Source of the DNA: SHZI01 sp040080965
Lineage (GTDB): Bacteria; Pseudomonadota; Gammaproteobacteria; Steroidobacterales; GCA-2729495
NCBI GenBank assembly: GCA_040080965.1
Contig: JBEBHH010000003.1
Span: 124,001-188,000, forward strand
Length of the DNA stretch: 64,000 bases
Direction of reading: 5' to 3'
Both the position numbers and the translations under genes were made by a program. Position 1 is the first letter of the stretch, and each line of letters starts with the position of its first letter. Under the pieces are notes generated by a model. The model was not told the origin of the DNA, did no database searches, and saw only the letters and a program-made list of their open reading frames with translations. This document shows positions 1 through 8,435 of the stretch, one piece after another.

Positions 1-169
1 CTCTCGCGTCCCGCGCGAGCGGGTGCGCCAGGCGCTTTGCCTGGGGGGAAACCTCGAATCCGCTCTCGCGCTGAGGATAGAAGCCAGTACGGGGAGCTTT
101 GAGAAACGATCACCGGGGAAAATTCCAAAGGAAATACAGCACTCAAGAGTTCTCCGGAGGTCTACTTCT

Positions 170-1465
170 ATGAATAAGTTCCTGTTTGGGCTGGCGCTCT
201 GCTTGCCCGCGGCCGCTTCAAATGCCCAAAGTGTCCTGACGTTCGACGTCGTCTTTGACCAGGTCTACGAAGCATCGGGCGCGTTCGCGCCGAACCTGAC
301 GCCGATTGCGCCGGGACCTTTCAACAGTAACCAGCCCATCCTGCCGCCCAACCTCAAGGCCCATGTGGTCATGAGCGCGGTGCCCAGCGGCACGCAGCTG
401 ACCGCCGTCAACACCATCACGCTCAATGGCACGTTCTCCACGGAGAGTGGCAACTCGCCATCCAACGGCTGGTCGGTCCATACCTTCGACACCGCGACCT
501 TCAACCTGCTGAAGGCAGGCGGAAACAGCAATTTCGCGATCGACTTCGTCACCAACCCGAATGACTGGCCGACCTTCATCGCCACGTCGGCCAATGGCTA
601 CCTTTCCGACCATGGTCCGGCCGCGCCCTATCCCGGCGCCACGTGCCCCTACTTCTTTGGCTGCGCCAGTGCGCAGCCCGCCGGCACCGGCAGCGGCGCG
701 GGTACGTACGCACTGTTCGCCTCGGGTACGAATATCTTCAACGCCGTGGCCACGTTCCCCACCCTGGCGAACGTCGGCAACTACCCGTTGATCAGCGGTA
801 CCTATAGCCAGAGCAACGCGGGTAGCGGCCTGGGCTTCGATAATGGAATCGATGCCTTTGCCTTCCAGGGCGTGCTGGACACGACCAACTCGCAGGGCAA
901 TGGCTCATCGCAGCCGTATCCCGACGGTGTCAGCGGTCATCCCGGCATCGTCAGGTTCCTGACGTTTTCCACCACCGGGAACACCGCCTACATGGTCCAG
1001 GGGCACATAGTGCCGCCCATCGCGGATACGGACGTGGACAGCGTTGCCAACGGCGTGGACAACTGCCCCACAACACCCAACTGGACGCAGCTGGATAGCG
1101 ACGTTGACGTTCGCGGCAACGCCTGTGACAACTGCACCTTGGTGTCCAACACGGCAGCCGGCACGGTGCCGAACTCGGCGCCGGTGGTGAACAAGTCCCA
1201 GCTGGACAGCGACAGCGACGGATACGGCAACGCCTGCGACGCCGACGTGAACAACAGCGGCGGCACGACGGCGTCCGATTACGCCATCCTTCGCTCGGTG
1301 ATCGGCAAGATCTACAGCTTCAGTGCAAATGCAGCAAAGTCGGACATCAATGCCAGCGGCTCGGTAACGGCAGCTGACTACGCGATCCTGCGGTCGCGGA
1401 TTGGCACGCCGCCGGGGCCCTCGGGCCTGGCCTGTGCGGGCACCATCCCGTGCGTGGCGCCCTGA
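170..1465 (+). CDS. Secreted protein with C-terminal TSP3/dockerin-like calcium-binding repeats
   Basis: This encodes a 431-residue exported protein. I chose the ATG at 170 because GGAGG at 156-160 lies nine bases upstream and the protein then opens with a clear signal peptide ending near Asn-Ala-Gln (residue 20). The frame is open further upstream but has no such signals. Residues about 21-280 are Ser/Thr/Asn/Gly-rich and match no family I recognise. From about residue 284 there are Asp-rich thrombospondin type 3-like repeats (DxDxD...DNC patterns). Two dockerin-like loops follow, each of the form D-x-N-x-S-G plus A-(S/A)-DYAILRS, and the tail contains GPSGL. The same module ends the protein encoded at 39370-42372. 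It probably acts at the cell surface or outside the cell, bound to calcium, but no enzymatic role can be assigned. A strong terminator follows. Confidence 0.8.
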   Translation: MNKFLFGLALCLPAAASNAQSVLTFDVVFDQVYEASGAFAPNLTPIAPGPFNSNQPILPPNLKAHVVMSAVPSGTQLTAVNTITLNGTFSTESGNSPSNGWSVHTFDTATFNLLKAGGNSNFAIDFVTNPNDWPTFIATSANGYLSDHGPAAPYPGATCPYFFGCASAQPAGTGSGAGTYALFASGTNIFNAVATFPTLANVGNYPLISGTYSQSNAGSGLGFDNGIDAFAFQGVLDTTNSQGNGSSQPYPDGVSGHPGIVRFLTFSTTGNTAYMVQGHIVPPIADTDVDSVANGVDNCPTTPNWTQLDSDVDVRGNACDNCTLVSNTAAGTVPNSAPVVNKSQLDSDSDGYGNACDADVNNSGGTTASDYAILRSVIGKIYSFSANAAKSDINASGSVTAADYAILRSRIGTPPGPSGLACAGTIPCVAP

Positions 1466-1512
1466 ATAGGGATTGTTGAACGGCTGAAGCTGGCGGCGTT
1501 GAGCCAGCACCA

Positions 1513-1542
1513 GGAAACCCGCTTCGGCGGGTTTCCTTTTTT
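1513..1542 (+). terminator. Rho-independent terminator after the first gene
   Basis: A perfect 10-bp stem (1513-1522 with 1527-1536) closed by a TTCG tetraloop is followed directly by six T residues. It lies 47 bases after the stop at 1465 and separates that gene from the cys operon. Confidence 0.93.
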
Positions 1543-1630
1543 ATGGGCACCCAGAACGGACCGTTGCACCCGACCCCGCGCCCACAGGGCACTCGTCCGG
1601 GCTTCGTCTCCATGCGGGCGCGATTAGCCC

Positions 1631-1673
1631 TTCAGATTGCGACGCTGCCAATGTAGTATTCACTAAAGCTTTA
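1631..1673 (+). promoter_or_regulatory. Possible promoter and AT-rich dyad upstream of the cysD fusion gene
   Basis: TTCAGA (1631-1636) and TAGTAT (1654-1659) are 17 bases apart and could be weak -35 and -10 elements. A perfect palindrome, TAAAGCTTTA (1664-1673), follows in a stretch much richer in A+T than its surroundings. The palindrome could be an operator. The promoter call rests on spacing and partial matches only. Confidence 0.3.
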
Positions 1674-1702
1674 ATAGTTGGTTAGTTGTCAATGGACGAA
1701 CC

Positions 1703-3478
1703 ATGACTGGCCATGCTGACCATGCCGATACCCTGAATGAGCGGCGGCGGCGGGCGGTTGAGTTGCGACTGGCGGGCGCATCTCTGTCGGCCATTCGGCG
1801 GGAAACGGGTCTCAGCGCGCCCACCGTCATCAACGCCTACAAGGCCTTCGTCGCCGGCGGCTGGCCGGCGGTCCCCATCAAGGGTCTGGGCAGGCGCGTC
1901 GGACAGGGGCGCCGGCTGGCGCCGGAGCAGGAGCAGGAACTGTGGCGGGCGATCTTCACGTCCCTGCCTGCCGCACACGGCTTGGCCCAGCCGCTATGGT
2001 CCGTGCCCGCAGTCCAGTCGCTACTGCGCGCCCGCTGGAACGTGGCGATTGCCGAGAGCACGACCCTTCGTTATCTCGCCGCGTGGGGATTTCATCTTCA
2101 GCCGCTGCGGGAAGTACAGCCAGCCAACCCCGCCGAGATGGGCTGGATGGCCCGGGAACTGCCGCGCCACCTGAATCGCGCCCGAGCGCGGCGCGAGAAG
2201 ATCTTCTGGGTCGGGCAGCTCAACGTGGGCGAGGCCGCTACCCGCATCCTGTGCGGCACCAGCCTGCGCGGCCGTTCCGTGTGGCTGCCCCTGGTGGCGC
2301 CGAATCAGGCGGGTGACTACATCGAATTCCTCTCGGCGTTGTTGCAGGATTCTGCCACCCCAGCCTGCGTGCTTCTGCACGGGGTGGATATCCAGCAAAG
2401 TGCCGAGCTGTCGCGGTGGATCGCCGACCAGGGCGAGCGCCTGACGATCGTCCCCTGTCCGATCAGCCTCACCCGCGCTCTCGATCGCACTGTCAACGAG
2501 CCGGCCACCACTGCGCCTCCGCCGCGGAGATCGCCGGCTGCCCCGCCCACTCCAACCGCCATCCGCAGGGATTCCTCCATGCCCCTCACTCACCTGCAGC
2601 GCCTCGAGGCCGAGGCGATCCACATCATGCGCGAGGTCGTTGCCGAGGCCGAGAAGCCCGTGATGCTCTACTCGATCGGCAAGGACAGCGCCTGCATGCT
2701 CCGGCTCGCGCAGAAGGCGTTCTTTCCCGCCATTCCCCCGTTCCCGCTTCTCCACGTGGATACCACCTGGAAGTTCCGCGAGATGTACGAGCTGCGGGAC
2801 CGTGTCGCCCGCGACACCGGAATGGAGCTGCTGGTCCACCGCAATACCGAGGCCCTCGAGCAGGGCATCAACCCGTTCGACCATGGCTCGCAGATCCACA
2901 CGGACATGTGGAAGACCCAGGGCCTCAAGCAGGCCCTCGAGAAGTACGGCTTCGATGCCGCCTTCGGCGGTGCCCGGCGCGACGAGGAGAAATCCCGCGC
3001 CAAGGAGCGCATCTTCTCGTTCCGCAATGCGCAGCATCGCTGGGACCCCAAGGCCCAGCGCCCCGAGCTCTGGCGCCTGTACAACTCGCACAAGCGGCAG
3101 GGCGAGACGATCCGGGTCTTTCCCCTGTCCAACTGGACCGAGCTCGACGTCTGGCAGTACATCCACCGGGAGAAGATCCCCGTGGTTCCGCTGTACTTCG
3201 CGCAGGAGCGCCCGGTGGTGCAGCGCGACGGCGCCTGGATAATGGTCGATGACGAGCGCATGCCGCTGAAGCCCGGTGAAGTACCGGTGATGCGCAGGAT
3301 CCGCTTCCGCACGCTGGGCTGTTACCCGTTGTCCGGCGGCATCGAGTCCAACGCCGACTCGGTACCCGGGATCATCCAGGAGATGCTCCTGTCGCGGACG
3401 TCCGAGAGACAGGGCCGCCTGATCGACCACGACCAGGCAGCTTCCATGGAGAAGAAGAAGCAGGAGGGGTACTTCTGA
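1703..3478 (+). CDS. cysD: IS630 transposase-derived domain fused in frame to sulfate adenylyltransferase subunit 2 (CysD)
   Basis: One uninterrupted 591-codon frame joins two modules. Residues 1 to about 260 look like an IS630-family transposase. There is a helix-turn-helix near residues 12-50 (LRLAGASLSAIRRETGLSA), a winged second domain to about 130, and a DDE-like fold after that. The catalytic acids appear to be lost: the expected first DE reads GQ, the expected DN reads HG, and no final Glu is placed correctly. A Pro/Ala-rich linker (about 265-290) leads to Met293 (base 2579). From there the sequence is a complete 299-residue CysD with the PP-loop motif SIGKDS and the usual C-terminus. 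CysD adenylates sulfate to APS together with the GTPase CysN, whose start overlaps this stop by one base. The CysD part is certain. Whether a fusion protein is made, or CysD starts internally, is open. Confidence 0.85.
   Translation: MTGHADHADTLNERRRRAVELRLAGASLSAIRRETGLSAPTVINAYKAFVAGGWPAVPIKGLGRRVGQGRRLAPEQEQELWRAIFTSLPAAHGLAQPLWSVPAVQSLLRARWNVAIAESTTLRYLAAWGFHLQPLREVQPANPAEMGWMARELPRHLNRARARREKIFWVGQLNVGEAATRILCGTSLRGRSVWLPLVAPNQAGDYIEFLSALLQDSATPACVLLHGVDIQQSAELSRWIADQGERLTIVPCPISLTRALDRTVNEPATTAPPPRRSPAAPPTPTAIRRDSSMPLTHLQRLEAEAIHIMREVVAEAEKPVMLYSIGKDSACMLRLAQKAFFPAIPPFPLLHVDTTWKFREMYELRDRVARDTGMELLVHRNTEALEQGINPFDHGSQIHTDMWKTQGLKQALEKYGFDAAFGGARRDEEKSRAKERIFSFRNAQHRWDPKAQRPELWRLYNSHKRQGETIRVFPLSNWTELDVWQYIHREKIPVVPLYFAQERPVVQRDGAWIMVDDERMPLKPGEVPVMRRIRFRTLGCYPLSGGIESNADSVPGIIQEMLLSRTSERQGRLIDHDQAASMEKKKQEGYF
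2565..2581 (+). promoter_or_regulatory. Internal ribosome binding site and alternative CysD start
   Basis: An AGGGA motif lies seven bases before the in-frame ATG at 2579, where homology to ordinary CysD begins. Ribosomes could therefore make stand-alone CysD as well as, or instead of, the fusion. I see no stop codon between the two modules. Confidence 0.5.
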
Positions 3479-5382
3479 TGGCCGTCGAAAACGCCCTGAT
3501 CACCACCGACATCGAGCGCTACCTGAAGGCGCACGAGACCAAGAGCCTGCTCCGGTTCATCACCTGCGGCAGCGTCGATGACGGCAAGAGCACGCTGATC
3601 GGCCGGCTGCTCTACGAGTCGAAGATGCTGTTCGAGGACCAGCTGGCGGCGATCGAGGCCGACTCGGCAAAGTGGGGCACCCAGGGCCGCGACATCGACT
3701 TTGCGCTGCTCGTCGACGGCCTCTCTGCGGAGCGCGAGCAGGGCATCACCATCGACGTGGCCTACCGCTACTTCTCGACCGACCGCCGCAAGTTCATCGT
3801 TGCCGACACGCCCGGGCACGAGCAGTACACGCGCAACATGGTCACCGGCGCCTCGACGGCCGACGTGGCGGTGGTGCTCGTCGACGCCCGGCGCGGCATC
3901 CTCACCCAGACGCGCCGGCACAGCTTCCTCGTGTCGCTGCTCGGCATCCGCAACGTGGTGCTGGCCGTGAACAAGATGGACCTGGTGGGTTACCCGGAGG
4001 AACTGTTCGGCCAGATCGTCGACGAATACCGGGAGTTTGCCCGCCACCTGCACCTGGACGACGTAACGGCCATCCCGCTCTCGGCGCTCCGGGGCGACAA
4101 CATCCTGGAACCCAGCGATCGCACGCCCTGGTATCACGGCCCCACGTTGCTCGGGTACCTGGAGACGGTGGACCCGGGCCGGCAGCAGCATTCGGCGGAG
4201 TCCTTCCGGCTGCCGGTGCAGTGGGTGAACCGGCCCAACCTGGATTTCCGCGGCTTCGCCGGCACCGTCGCCGGCGGCTCGGTCAGGCCGGGTGACCGCA
4301 TCCGCGTGCAGCCTTCCGGGCGCGAGAGCCGCGTGGCCCGCATCGTCACCGCCGACGGCGACCTGCCGGTCGCGGTCGCCGGCCAGTCCGTCACGCTGAC
4401 GCTGGACGACGAGATCGACATCTCCCGGGGCAACGTCATCTCGCGGGCCGACGCGCCGGCCGAGGTGGCCGACCAGTTCGAGGCCACGCTGGTCTGGATG
4501 GCCGAGGAGCCCATGTTCCCCGGCCGCGCCTACCTGCTGAAGATCGGCACCGAGACCGTCACCGCCACCATCACGCAGCCCAAGTACAAGCTGAACGTGA
4601 ACACGATGGAGCATCTCGCGGCCCGCAAGCTGGACCTCAACGAGATCGGCGTGTGCAACATCGCGCTGGATCGCGTGATTGCCTTTGACCCCTACGAGGC
4701 CAACCGGGAGACAGGCGGCTTCATCCTCATCGACCGGCTGACCAACCACACCATCGGCGCCGGCATGCTGCACTTCGCACTGCGCCGCGCCCACAACATC
4801 CACCTCCAGCACCTGGACGTGGACAAGGTCGCCCGCGCCGCCCTCAAGGGCCAGGCGCCCTGCGTCCTCTGGTTCACCGGCCTCTCGGGCGCCGGCAAGT
4901 CCACCATCGCCAACCTGGTGGAGAAGCAGTTGCTCGCGATGGGCCGGCACACCTATCTCCTTGACGGTGACAACGTGCGCCACGGGCTCAACAAGGACCT
5001 CGGTTTCTCCGAGACGGACCGGGTCGAGAACGTGCGCCGGGTGGCCGAGGTGGCCCGCCTGATGGTGGACGCCGGCCTCATCGTGCTCACGGCGTTCATT
5101 TCCCCGTTTCGCGCGGAACGCGCGCTGGCGCGAAGCCTGCTCGCGGACAACGAGTTCCTCGAGATCCACGTGGACACGCCGCTCGACGTTGCCGAGAGCC
5201 GCGACGTGAAGGGCCTGTACCGCAAGGCGCGGAGGGGAGAGCTGAAGAATTTCACGGGCATCGATTCGCCCTACGAGAGCCCGGAGAACCCCGCGCTGCG
5301 GGTAAACACGGTCGACTGCACGCCGGAGCAGGCTGCCGACCTGGTGCTGGCCCTGCTGCAGTCAAGGGGCCTCATCCGCTGA
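3478..5382 (+). CDS. cysNC: Bifunctional sulfate adenylyltransferase GTPase subunit / adenylylsulfate kinase (CysN-CysC)
   Basis: This 634-residue fusion catalyses GTP-driven APS synthesis with CysD and then phosphorylates APS to PAPS. The N-terminal CysN part is an EF-Tu-like GTPase with the P-loop GSVDDGKST (residues 31-39), DTPGH (110-114) and NKMD (165-168), followed by beta-barrel domains. The CysC kinase starts near residue 455 and has its own P-loop GLSGAGKST (468-476) and a conserved LDGDNVRHGLN stretch. Length and order match NodQ/CysNC proteins. The ATG overlaps the cysD stop (TGATG), so translation is probably coupled. Together the two genes supply activated sulfate for cysteine synthesis or sulfation. 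No sulfate transporter or PAPS reductase is present here. Confidence 0.96.
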   Translation: MAVENALITTDIERYLKAHETKSLLRFITCGSVDDGKSTLIGRLLYESKMLFEDQLAAIEADSAKWGTQGRDIDFALLVDGLSAEREQGITIDVAYRYFSTDRRKFIVADTPGHEQYTRNMVTGASTADVAVVLVDARRGILTQTRRHSFLVSLLGIRNVVLAVNKMDLVGYPEELFGQIVDEYREFARHLHLDDVTAIPLSALRGDNILEPSDRTPWYHGPTLLGYLETVDPGRQQHSAESFRLPVQWVNRPNLDFRGFAGTVAGGSVRPGDRIRVQPSGRESRVARIVTADGDLPVAVAGQSVTLTLDDEIDISRGNVISRADAPAEVADQFEATLVWMAEEPMFPGRAYLLKIGTETVTATITQPKYKLNVNTMEHLAARKLDLNEIGVCNIALDRVIAFDPYEANRETGGFILIDRLTNHTIGAGMLHFALRRAHNIHLQHLDVDKVARAALKGQAPCVLWFTGLSGAGKSTIANLVEKQLLAMGRHTYLLDGDNVRHGLNKDLGFSETDRVENVRRVAEVARLMVDAGLIVLTAFISPFRAERALARSLLADNEFLEIHVDTPLDVAESRDVKGLYRKARRGELKNFTGIDSPYESPENPALRVNTVDCTPEQAADLVLALLQSRGLIR

Positions 5383-5418
5383 GGCGGGACAGGTGCGGCA
5401 AATTGGCGCGTAGGGGAT

Positions 5419-5432
5419 AGTCCAGATGGACT
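5419..5432. promoter_or_regulatory. Upstream PadR-type operator half of a pair
   Basis: AGTCCA-GA-TGGACT is a two-base-spaced inverted repeat. The same AGTCCA-N2-TGGACT arrangement recurs 35 bases downstream, centre to centre. TGGACT (5427-5432) also stands 18 bases before TATAGT (5451-5456), so the site may overlap the -35 element of the regulator gene. Confidence 0.6.
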
Positions 5433-5451
5433 TTGGACGCCCCGGCTCCCT

Positions 5452-5469
5452 ATAGTCCACGTGGACTAT
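5452..5469. promoter_or_regulatory. Perfect 18-bp palindromic operator over the PadR-family start
   Basis: ATAGTCCAC-GTGGACTAT is a perfect palindrome that runs into the ATG of the PadR-family gene at 5468 and overlaps a TATAGT -10 candidate. A protein bound here would block both initiation and the start codon region, which fits autorepression. I infer PadR binding from position and from symmetry shared with 5419-5432. Confidence 0.7.
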
Positions 5470-6088
5470 GAGCACCCAGAAGCCAGCCGACGCGCGAACC
5501 CTCATGGTGCTGGGGCTGCTCCGGGCGGGCCCCAAGCATGGCTATGAGCTCCACAGGATCCTGGTGGCCCACGGCACCCTCTACGCCGATTTCAAGAAGC
5601 CGACCCTCTATCACCTGCTGCACCGGCTGACCGTGCAGGGCGCCGTGCGGGTCCACGCCGAGGCCGGCACCCGCGGCCGGCGCGGGGAGCGGCTGGTCTT
5701 TGCCCTCACCCCGAAAGGCGACGAACTCCTCCAGGGCCTGCTGCGCCTTGCACTGAGTTCCTACGACCCGGTGCAGACCACCTTCGAGGTGGCGGCGGCC
5801 TACCTGCCCTGGATCCCGGCGAAGGAAGCCGAAGCCCTGCTCGGGAAACGCCGTCGGGCAATCGAGCAACTCCATGCCGACGTCGTCGGCGAGCTGGACC
5901 ACCTCGCGGGTGTCGGGGACAGCCGGCAGATTACGGCCCGTTCCCTGGCTGCCGACCATGCGCTCAGCCTCTTCCAGGCGGAGCTTGCCTGGCTCGACCG
6001 CGCCACGCGCCACCTGGCCCGTCCCGGCGGCCGCACGACTCCGCTGGAACGCCCCCGGGTTCCCTTGCGCCGGGCAGCCGGCGGCTAA
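5468..6088 (+). CDS. PadR-family transcriptional regulator
   Basis: This encodes a 206-residue regulator. The N-terminal 90 residues fit the PadR winged helix, including LMVLGLLRAGPKHGYEL and KPTLYHLLHRL followed by the wing. The remaining half is a helical dimerisation region with a basic tail. The start codon sits inside a perfect palindromic operator and there is no clear Shine-Dalgarno sequence. With TATAGT at 5451-5456 the transcript would begin about 5462-5464, so the mRNA may be nearly leaderless. It lies 48 bases ahead of an exported protein and an ABC efflux operon, and PadR proteins often repress adjacent drug exporters. It is therefore the likely local repressor, although the ligand cannot be inferred. 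Confidence 0.88.
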   Translation: MSTQKPADARTLMVLGLLRAGPKHGYELHRILVAHGTLYADFKKPTLYHLLHRLTVQGAVRVHAEAGTRGRRGERLVFALTPKGDELLQGLLRLALSSYDPVQTTFEVAAAYLPWIPAKEAEALLGKRRRAIEQLHADVVGELDHLAGVGDSRQITARSLAADHALSLFQAELAWLDRATRHLARPGGRTTPLERPRVPLRRAAGG

Positions 6089-6136
6089 CACCACCACTTC
6101 ACACAGGCCACTACATTTACTCAGGAGAAACCCACC

Positions 6137-6631
6137 ATGACCAGACGAAACCTCGCCTTCATCGCCGCCCCGATGCTTGCCGTGCTACTCGTGTTCACGG
6201 GGCTCACCCCCGCGCTCGCGGCCGACCCGCCCAGCTTTGCGGGCACCTGGGCGCTCAATACGAAGAAGGGTGAGAACCTCGGCATGGTCGCGTCGATCAC
6301 GGAAACCGCCGTCATCTCCCAGACACCCGGACAGATCACGCTCGATATCTCCTCCATCTTCATGGGCAAGACGTCGGTCCGGAAGGTCACCTACGACCTC
6401 GCCGGCAAGCCCGTCGAGAACGAGGGCCCCATGGGCGACAAGGCCGCCACCGTCGCCAGGTGGGCCGGCAGCAAGCTGGTCGTCACCTGGACGGGCGAGA
6501 GCGCGATCATGGGCAGCAAGACGGAGAAGACCGAGAGCCGGGAACTGTCCGCCGACGGCAAGACCATGACCGTCACGTCGACCCGCGGCACCAAGCCCCC
6601 GATGGTCATGGTCTACGAGAAGCAGAAGTGA
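6137..6631 (+). CDS. Exported protein of unknown function heading the ABC efflux operon
   Basis: This 164-residue protein has a signal peptide cleaved near Ala-Leu-Ala-Ala-Asp (about residue 29). The mature part (PPSFAGTWALNTKKGEN and onward) has alternating beta-strand character and resembles small lipocalin-like periplasmic proteins that begin with a GTW motif, but I cannot name the family. AGGAGA at 6121-6126 is a good ribosome binding site. The stop overlaps the GTG of the adaptor gene, so it is probably cotranslated with the exporter. It could bind the transported compound in the periplasm; that is a guess from context. Confidence 0.75.
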   Translation: MTRRNLAFIAAPMLAVLLVFTGLTPALAADPPSFAGTWALNTKKGENLGMVASITETAVISQTPGQITLDISSIFMGKTSVRKVTYDLAGKPVENEGPMGDKAATVARWAGSKLVVTWTGESAIMGSKTEKTESRELSADGKTMTVTSTRGTKPPMVMVYEKQK

Positions 6632-7713
6632 AACCAGCCGTCGTCATCGCGGCGGGAATCGCCGCCCTGCTGCTCGCCACCGGCGCGTGGTGGGGGTGGA
6701 CGCGCCTGGCCGATGACGGCGGCGCCGCTCCGGAACGCACCTTCGTGACGCCCGAGCGGCGGAAGGTGGGCGCCACCGTCCTGGCCACCGGCATCCTGCG
6801 GACGCGGGTTGGCGGCGAGGTGCGGGTGGGCGCCCAGCTCTCCGGCATCGTCGAGAAGCTGAACGTCGTGGTTGGCTCCAAGATCAGCAAGGGCGACGTG
6901 ATCGCGACGATCGATGCGCGGCCCCTGGAGGCCCGCCTGTCCCAGGCCCGCGCCCAGATCGCCGTTACCGAGCAGGAACTGAGGAGGGCCGAGGTGGAGC
7001 TGGCCCGCAGCGAGCAGCTGGACAAGCAGCGGCTGGTCGCCCGGTCGGACGTGGAGGACAAGGCCCTCGGCGTCAGCGAGGCGCGGGCCCGCCTGGAGAA
7101 GGCGCGCCGGGACGCGGCCGTGGTCGAGACCGACCTGAAGTACGCCGTGATCCGCTCGCCGATCACCGGCACGGTGGCCTCCGTCACCACCCAGGAAGGC
7201 GAGACCGTCGCGGCCAGCTTCAGCACGCCCACCTTCGCCACGATCATCGAGGACGGCGCCCTCGAGCTCATCGCGCTGGTGGATGAAACCGACATCGGCA
7301 ACGTCGCGCTGGGCAATCCAGTGTCGTTCACGGTGGAGTCTTTCCCCGCCCTGGAATTCGCGGGCCGCGTGGAGCGGATCGCGCCAAAGGGCACCATCAT
7401 CTCGGGCGTGGTGAACTTCGAGGTGATGATCAGCATCGGCTCGCCTATCGAGCAGCTGAAGCCCGACATGACGACGAACGTGTCCATCCGCACCGCCGAG
7501 CGTGAAGCGCTGGTGCTGCCCAGCGGGGCGATCCAGAAGGACGATTCCGGCCGCTACGTGTGGGTCGAGAAGGCCGGCGAACTGCAGCGCCGGACCGTGA
7601 CCGTGGGCGCCCGGGATGCGGGCATCACCGAGATCCGCGAGGGCGTGGTGGCCGGCGACCGCGTACTTCTCAGCCCGCTGCCGGCGCCGGCCAGCACCCA
7701 GGAGCCCTCATGA
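6628..7713 (+). CDS. MacA-like periplasmic adaptor of an ABC efflux system
   Basis: This 361-residue membrane fusion protein starts at GTG 6628, overlapping the previous stop by four bases (GTGA). The frame stays open upstream but only inside the preceding gene. One N-terminal membrane anchor is followed by a lipoyl/barrel-sandwich half, a coiled-coil hairpin at about residues 95-165 rich in Ala, Arg and Glu, the second lipoyl half (IRSPITGTVASV), a beta-barrel and a membrane-proximal domain. This architecture matches MacA/HlyD adaptors that link inner-membrane ABC exporters to TolC. The next gene overlaps by four bases. No outer-membrane factor is encoded in this operon. Confidence 0.9.
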   Translation: MKPAVVIAAGIAALLLATGAWWGWTRLADDGGAAPERTFVTPERRKVGATVLATGILRTRVGGEVRVGAQLSGIVEKLNVVVGSKISKGDVIATIDARPLEARLSQARAQIAVTEQELRRAEVELARSEQLDKQRLVARSDVEDKALGVSEARARLEKARRDAAVVETDLKYAVIRSPITGTVASVTTQEGETVAASFSTPTFATIIEDGALELIALVDETDIGNVALGNPVSFTVESFPALEFAGRVERIAPKGTIISGVVNFEVMISIGSPIEQLKPDMTTNVSIRTAEREALVLPSGAIQKDDSGRYVWVEKAGELQRRTVTVGARDAGITEIREGVVAGDRVLLSPLPAPASTQEPS

Positions 7714-8435
7714 TTGAACTCGACCACGTGGTGAAGACCTACCAGAGGGACGACGGCACGCCCGTGCCCGCGCTCCGGGACATCACCTGCCGGATCGAAG
7801 CCGGCGAATTCGTCACGGTCCGCGGGGCCTCCGGTTCCGGCAAGTCATCGCTGCTCAACATCCTTGGCTGCCTCGACACGCCCACCAGCGGCATCTATCG
7901 CCTGGCCGGCGAGGACGTGTCGGGCTACACGGACCAGGAGCGCTCGGCGGTGCGCGCGCGGCGGATCGGCTTCGTCTTCCAGGCCTTCAATCTCCTGCCC
8001 CGCACGACGGCGGTTGAGAACGTCGAAGTGCCGGCCCTCTACAGCGGCGGCGACGTCGACCGGGGCAAGGCCCTGGCGCTGCTGAAGCGGGTGGGCCTGG
8101 CGGAAAGGTCGGGACACTTCGTCACCGAGATGTCCGGTGGCGAGCAGCAGCGCGTGGCGATCGCCCGGGCGCTGATGAACAGCCCGCCGCTCCTGCTGGC
8201 CGATGAGCCCACTGGCAACCTGGACTCCGCCGTCGGGGATTCCATCATGGAGCTGCTCACCGACCTGAACCGGGACGGGCTCACTGTCGTCCTGGTGACC
8301 CACGACGAGCGGGTCGCGTCCTACGCCGCCCGGGAGCTGCTGATCCGCGACGGCGTGCTTGCGTCGGACCGGAAGCAGGGCCCGCGGCCCGGAGCCGTTT
8401 CCGCGGCGCGGGAGGCCAAGCATGTCGTGGGCTAG
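7710..8435 (+). CDS. MacB/LolD-type ABC transporter ATP-binding protein
   Basis: This is a 241-residue nucleotide-binding protein starting at ATG 7710 (ATGA overlap with the adaptor). Walker A is GASGSGKSS (residues 39-47), the Q-loop region is FVFQAFNLLPRTTAVENV, the signature is MSGGEQQR and Walker B is LLLADEPTGNLD with a downstream switch His (LVTHDE). These are typical of the MacB/LolD/FtsE class. Unlike E. coli MacB, the ATPase is a separate polypeptide. The stop lies inside the next gene (14-base overlap), which suggests a fixed complex with both downstream permeases. Confidence 0.93.
   Translation: MIELDHVVKTYQRDDGTPVPALRDITCRIEAGEFVTVRGASGSGKSSLLNILGCLDTPTSGIYRLAGEDVSGYTDQERSAVRARRIGFVFQAFNLLPRTTAVENVEVPALYSGGDVDRGKALALLKRVGLAERSGHFVTEMSGGEQQRVAIARALMNSPPLLLADEPTGNLDSAVGDSIMELLTDLNRDGLTVVLVTHDERVASYAARELLIRDGVLASDRKQGPRPGAVSAAREAKHVVG

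Noticed and set aside
2579..2579. The cysD fusion as a sequencing error
   Set aside because: The linker region and both modules are in the same frame with normal codon use, so no indel is needed to explain it. It was kept as a finding with internal initiation as the alternative.
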